A stretch of 51,373 bases of DNA from an uncultured Sulfolobales archaeon (lineage in GTDB: Archaea; Thermoproteota; Thermoprotei_A; Sulfolobales; NBVN01): contig CALEDH010000015.1 in NCBI GenBank assembly GCA_937949785.1, forward strand, positions 1-51,373. The letters run 5' to 3'. The position numbers and the translations under genes were made by a program. Position 1 is the first letter of the stretch, and each line of letters opens with the position of its first letter. Below the pieces are notes generated by a model. The model made no database searches and was not told the origin of the DNA. It was given only the letters and a program-made list of their open reading frames with translations. Positions 50,596 to 51,373 of this stretch are shown here, piece by piece.

Positions 50596-51373
50596 TTACT
50601 CTTCCTCCCTTCTCCCAGCTTCCCCTGGCTTCTTCCCAGCTTCCTTAGCCTTAGCAGATGCTATGACATCATCTATCCTTAAGATCATTGCAGCTGCCTC
50701 CGTACCTGCCTTCAAAGCATTGACCTTAACTGCAAGCGGTTCTATGACGCCTAATTCATCCATATCAACTATCTCTCCGGAGAATATGTTAATACCGTAT
50801 CTGTAACCACCTTCTTTCTTATGCGATGCCCTAAGCTTCATCGCGTAGTCTACTGGGTCTAATCCAGCGTTCTCAACTAACGCCACTACGATGCCTTCTA
50901 AAGCTTTTGCAAATGCCTCCACAGCTAACTGTTCTTTACCACCAATCTTAGTTGCTAAGTCCCTTATGTGGGAGGCTACCTCCACTTCAAATGCCCCACC
51001 ACCGTAGGTCACTAAGGGCGTCTTAATTGCATCAGCTACGACGCATAAGGCATCTCTAAACGATCTCTCAGCCTCATCAACTACTCTTTCTAAACCACCT
51101 CTAATTACTATGCTTACAGCTCTTGGATTCTTAGTGCCTTCAACGAAAACCATCTTATCCTCACCTACCTTCCTCTCCTCAACTAGTTCAGCATACCCTA
51201 AGTCCTTCTCAGTAAGGTCTTCTATGTTGCTTACTATCCTACCTCCTGTAGCTCTCTCCAACTTCTCCATGTCAGACCTCTTAACCCTCCTCACAGCTAG
51301 TATCCCCTTCTTAGCTAGGAAGTGTTGGGCGACATCATCAATACCTTTCTGACATATAACTACGTTAGCACCG
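50596..51373 (-). CDS. Thermosome (group II chaperonin) subunit, C-terminal half, 5' part beyond window edge
   Basis: The frame is open to the right edge and encodes about 258 residues of the C-terminal half. GANVVICQKGIDDVAQHFLAKKGILAVRRVKRSDM, GGRIVSN, RGGLERVVDEAERSFRDALCV, PLVTYGGGAFEVEVA and the NIFSGEIVDMDELGVIEP segment are apical, intermediate and equatorial parts of thermosome subunits. DMDELGVIEP and MILRIDDVI are next to the ATP site. The tail is charged (GRREEE). A GTG at 51294 is internal, not the start. Its 3' end is convergent with truD. Confidence 0.95.
   Translation of the reverse strand, partial: GANVVICQKGIDDVAQHFLAKKGILAVRRVKRSDMEKLERATGGRIVSNIEDLTEKDLGYAELVEERKVGEDKMVFVEGTKNPRAVSIVIRGGLERVVDEAERSFRDALCVVADAIKTPLVTYGGGAFEVEVASHIRDLATKIGGKEQLAVEAFAKALEGIVVALVENAGLDPVDYAMKLRASHKKEGGYRYGINIFSGEIVDMDELGVIEPLAVKVNALKAGTEAAAMILRIDDVIASAKAKEAGKKPGEAGRREEE

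Noticed and set aside
1-51373. CRISPR array, integrase or complete insertion sequence
   Set aside because: No regularly spaced repeats and no transposase or integrase frame were seen; the only mobile traces are short fragments.

Overview
This window is archaeal and almost certainly from a thermophilic member of the Thermoproteota (crenarchaeal lineage). The evidence is a class I lysyl-tRNA synthetase, an archaeal aspartyl-tRNA synthetase, a thermosome, Pth2 and TruD, a crenarchaeal-type single OB-fold SSB, an AglH/ALG7-like dolichyl-phosphate transferase, tetrahydromethanopterin-type cofactor genes, intron-containing tRNAs, archaeal TATA boxes placed for leaderless transcripts, and many GTG/TTG starts. 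The DNA is A+T-rich and the genes are tightly packed on both strands. Both edges cut genes: a GlcF/GlpC-like Fe-S subunit on the left and a thermosome subunit on the right.

Layout. 1-2.0 kb: a GlcD-like flavoprotein and its Fe-S partner. 2.3-5.9 kb: an N-glycosylation priming transferase and two surface proteins with pilin-like N-termini. 6.0-8.2 kb: a tungsten-type aldehyde:ferredoxin oxidoreductase with a polyferredoxin partner, under a tandemly duplicated promoter. 8.3-11.6 kb: two tandem NRAMP-like transporter genes, one frameshifted by a 25-bp tandem duplication. 11.7-16.2 kb: an unusual transport operon (OPT-like permease, FtsX-like permease, small membrane protein, ABC ATPase). 16.2-19.6 kb: a methanopterin-type cofactor cluster (DUF447 protein, MptE-like, beta-RFAP synthase, MptN-like ligase). 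19.7-21.7 kb: an Lrp/AsnC regulator, two small unknowns and a DUF1614 membrane protein. 21.8-29.3 kb: one long operon joining a type IV pilus engine (pilin-like protein, GspE/VirB11-like ATPase, GspF/TadC-like platform) to a large soluble beta-rich protein and a VirB4/HerA-like DNA-translocation-type ATPase, with a winged-helix gene pointing away from its promoter. 29.8-32.8 kb: a DUF123 protein, SSB coupled to a PqqD-like protein, and LysK. 32.9-34.0 kb: tRNA-Gln (apparently two introns), 5S rRNA and tRNA-Met (one intron). 34.1-37.5 kb: small unknowns, an AdoMet decarboxylase-family gene and a TFIIB-type zinc-ribbon protein. 37.6-44.1 kb: a COG3199 NAD-kinase-like gene and the glycine cleavage genes (P subunits divergent from T and H). 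44.4-51.4 kb: an FGGY sugar kinase, a zinc/KH protein with AspS, two small unknowns with Pth2 and TruD, and the thermosome.

How it fits together. The glycine cleavage proteins need a C1-carrying pterin, and the MptE/beta-RFAP/MptN cluster would supply a methanopterin-type carrier. The A1-U72 pair of tRNA-Gln fits amidation of Glu-tRNA-Gln. The strongest candidate for an undescribed system is the 21.8-29.3 kb operon. It unites parts that in Sulfolobales are split between the UV-inducible Ups pilus locus and the CedB DNA-import ATPase, so a DNA-exchange or DNA-uptake pilus is the favoured hypothesis. Dispersed fragments that share one reading frame (LKAEV) in four intergenic regions look like remains of TnpB 3-prime ends. 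No CRISPR array, integrase or intact transposase is visible.
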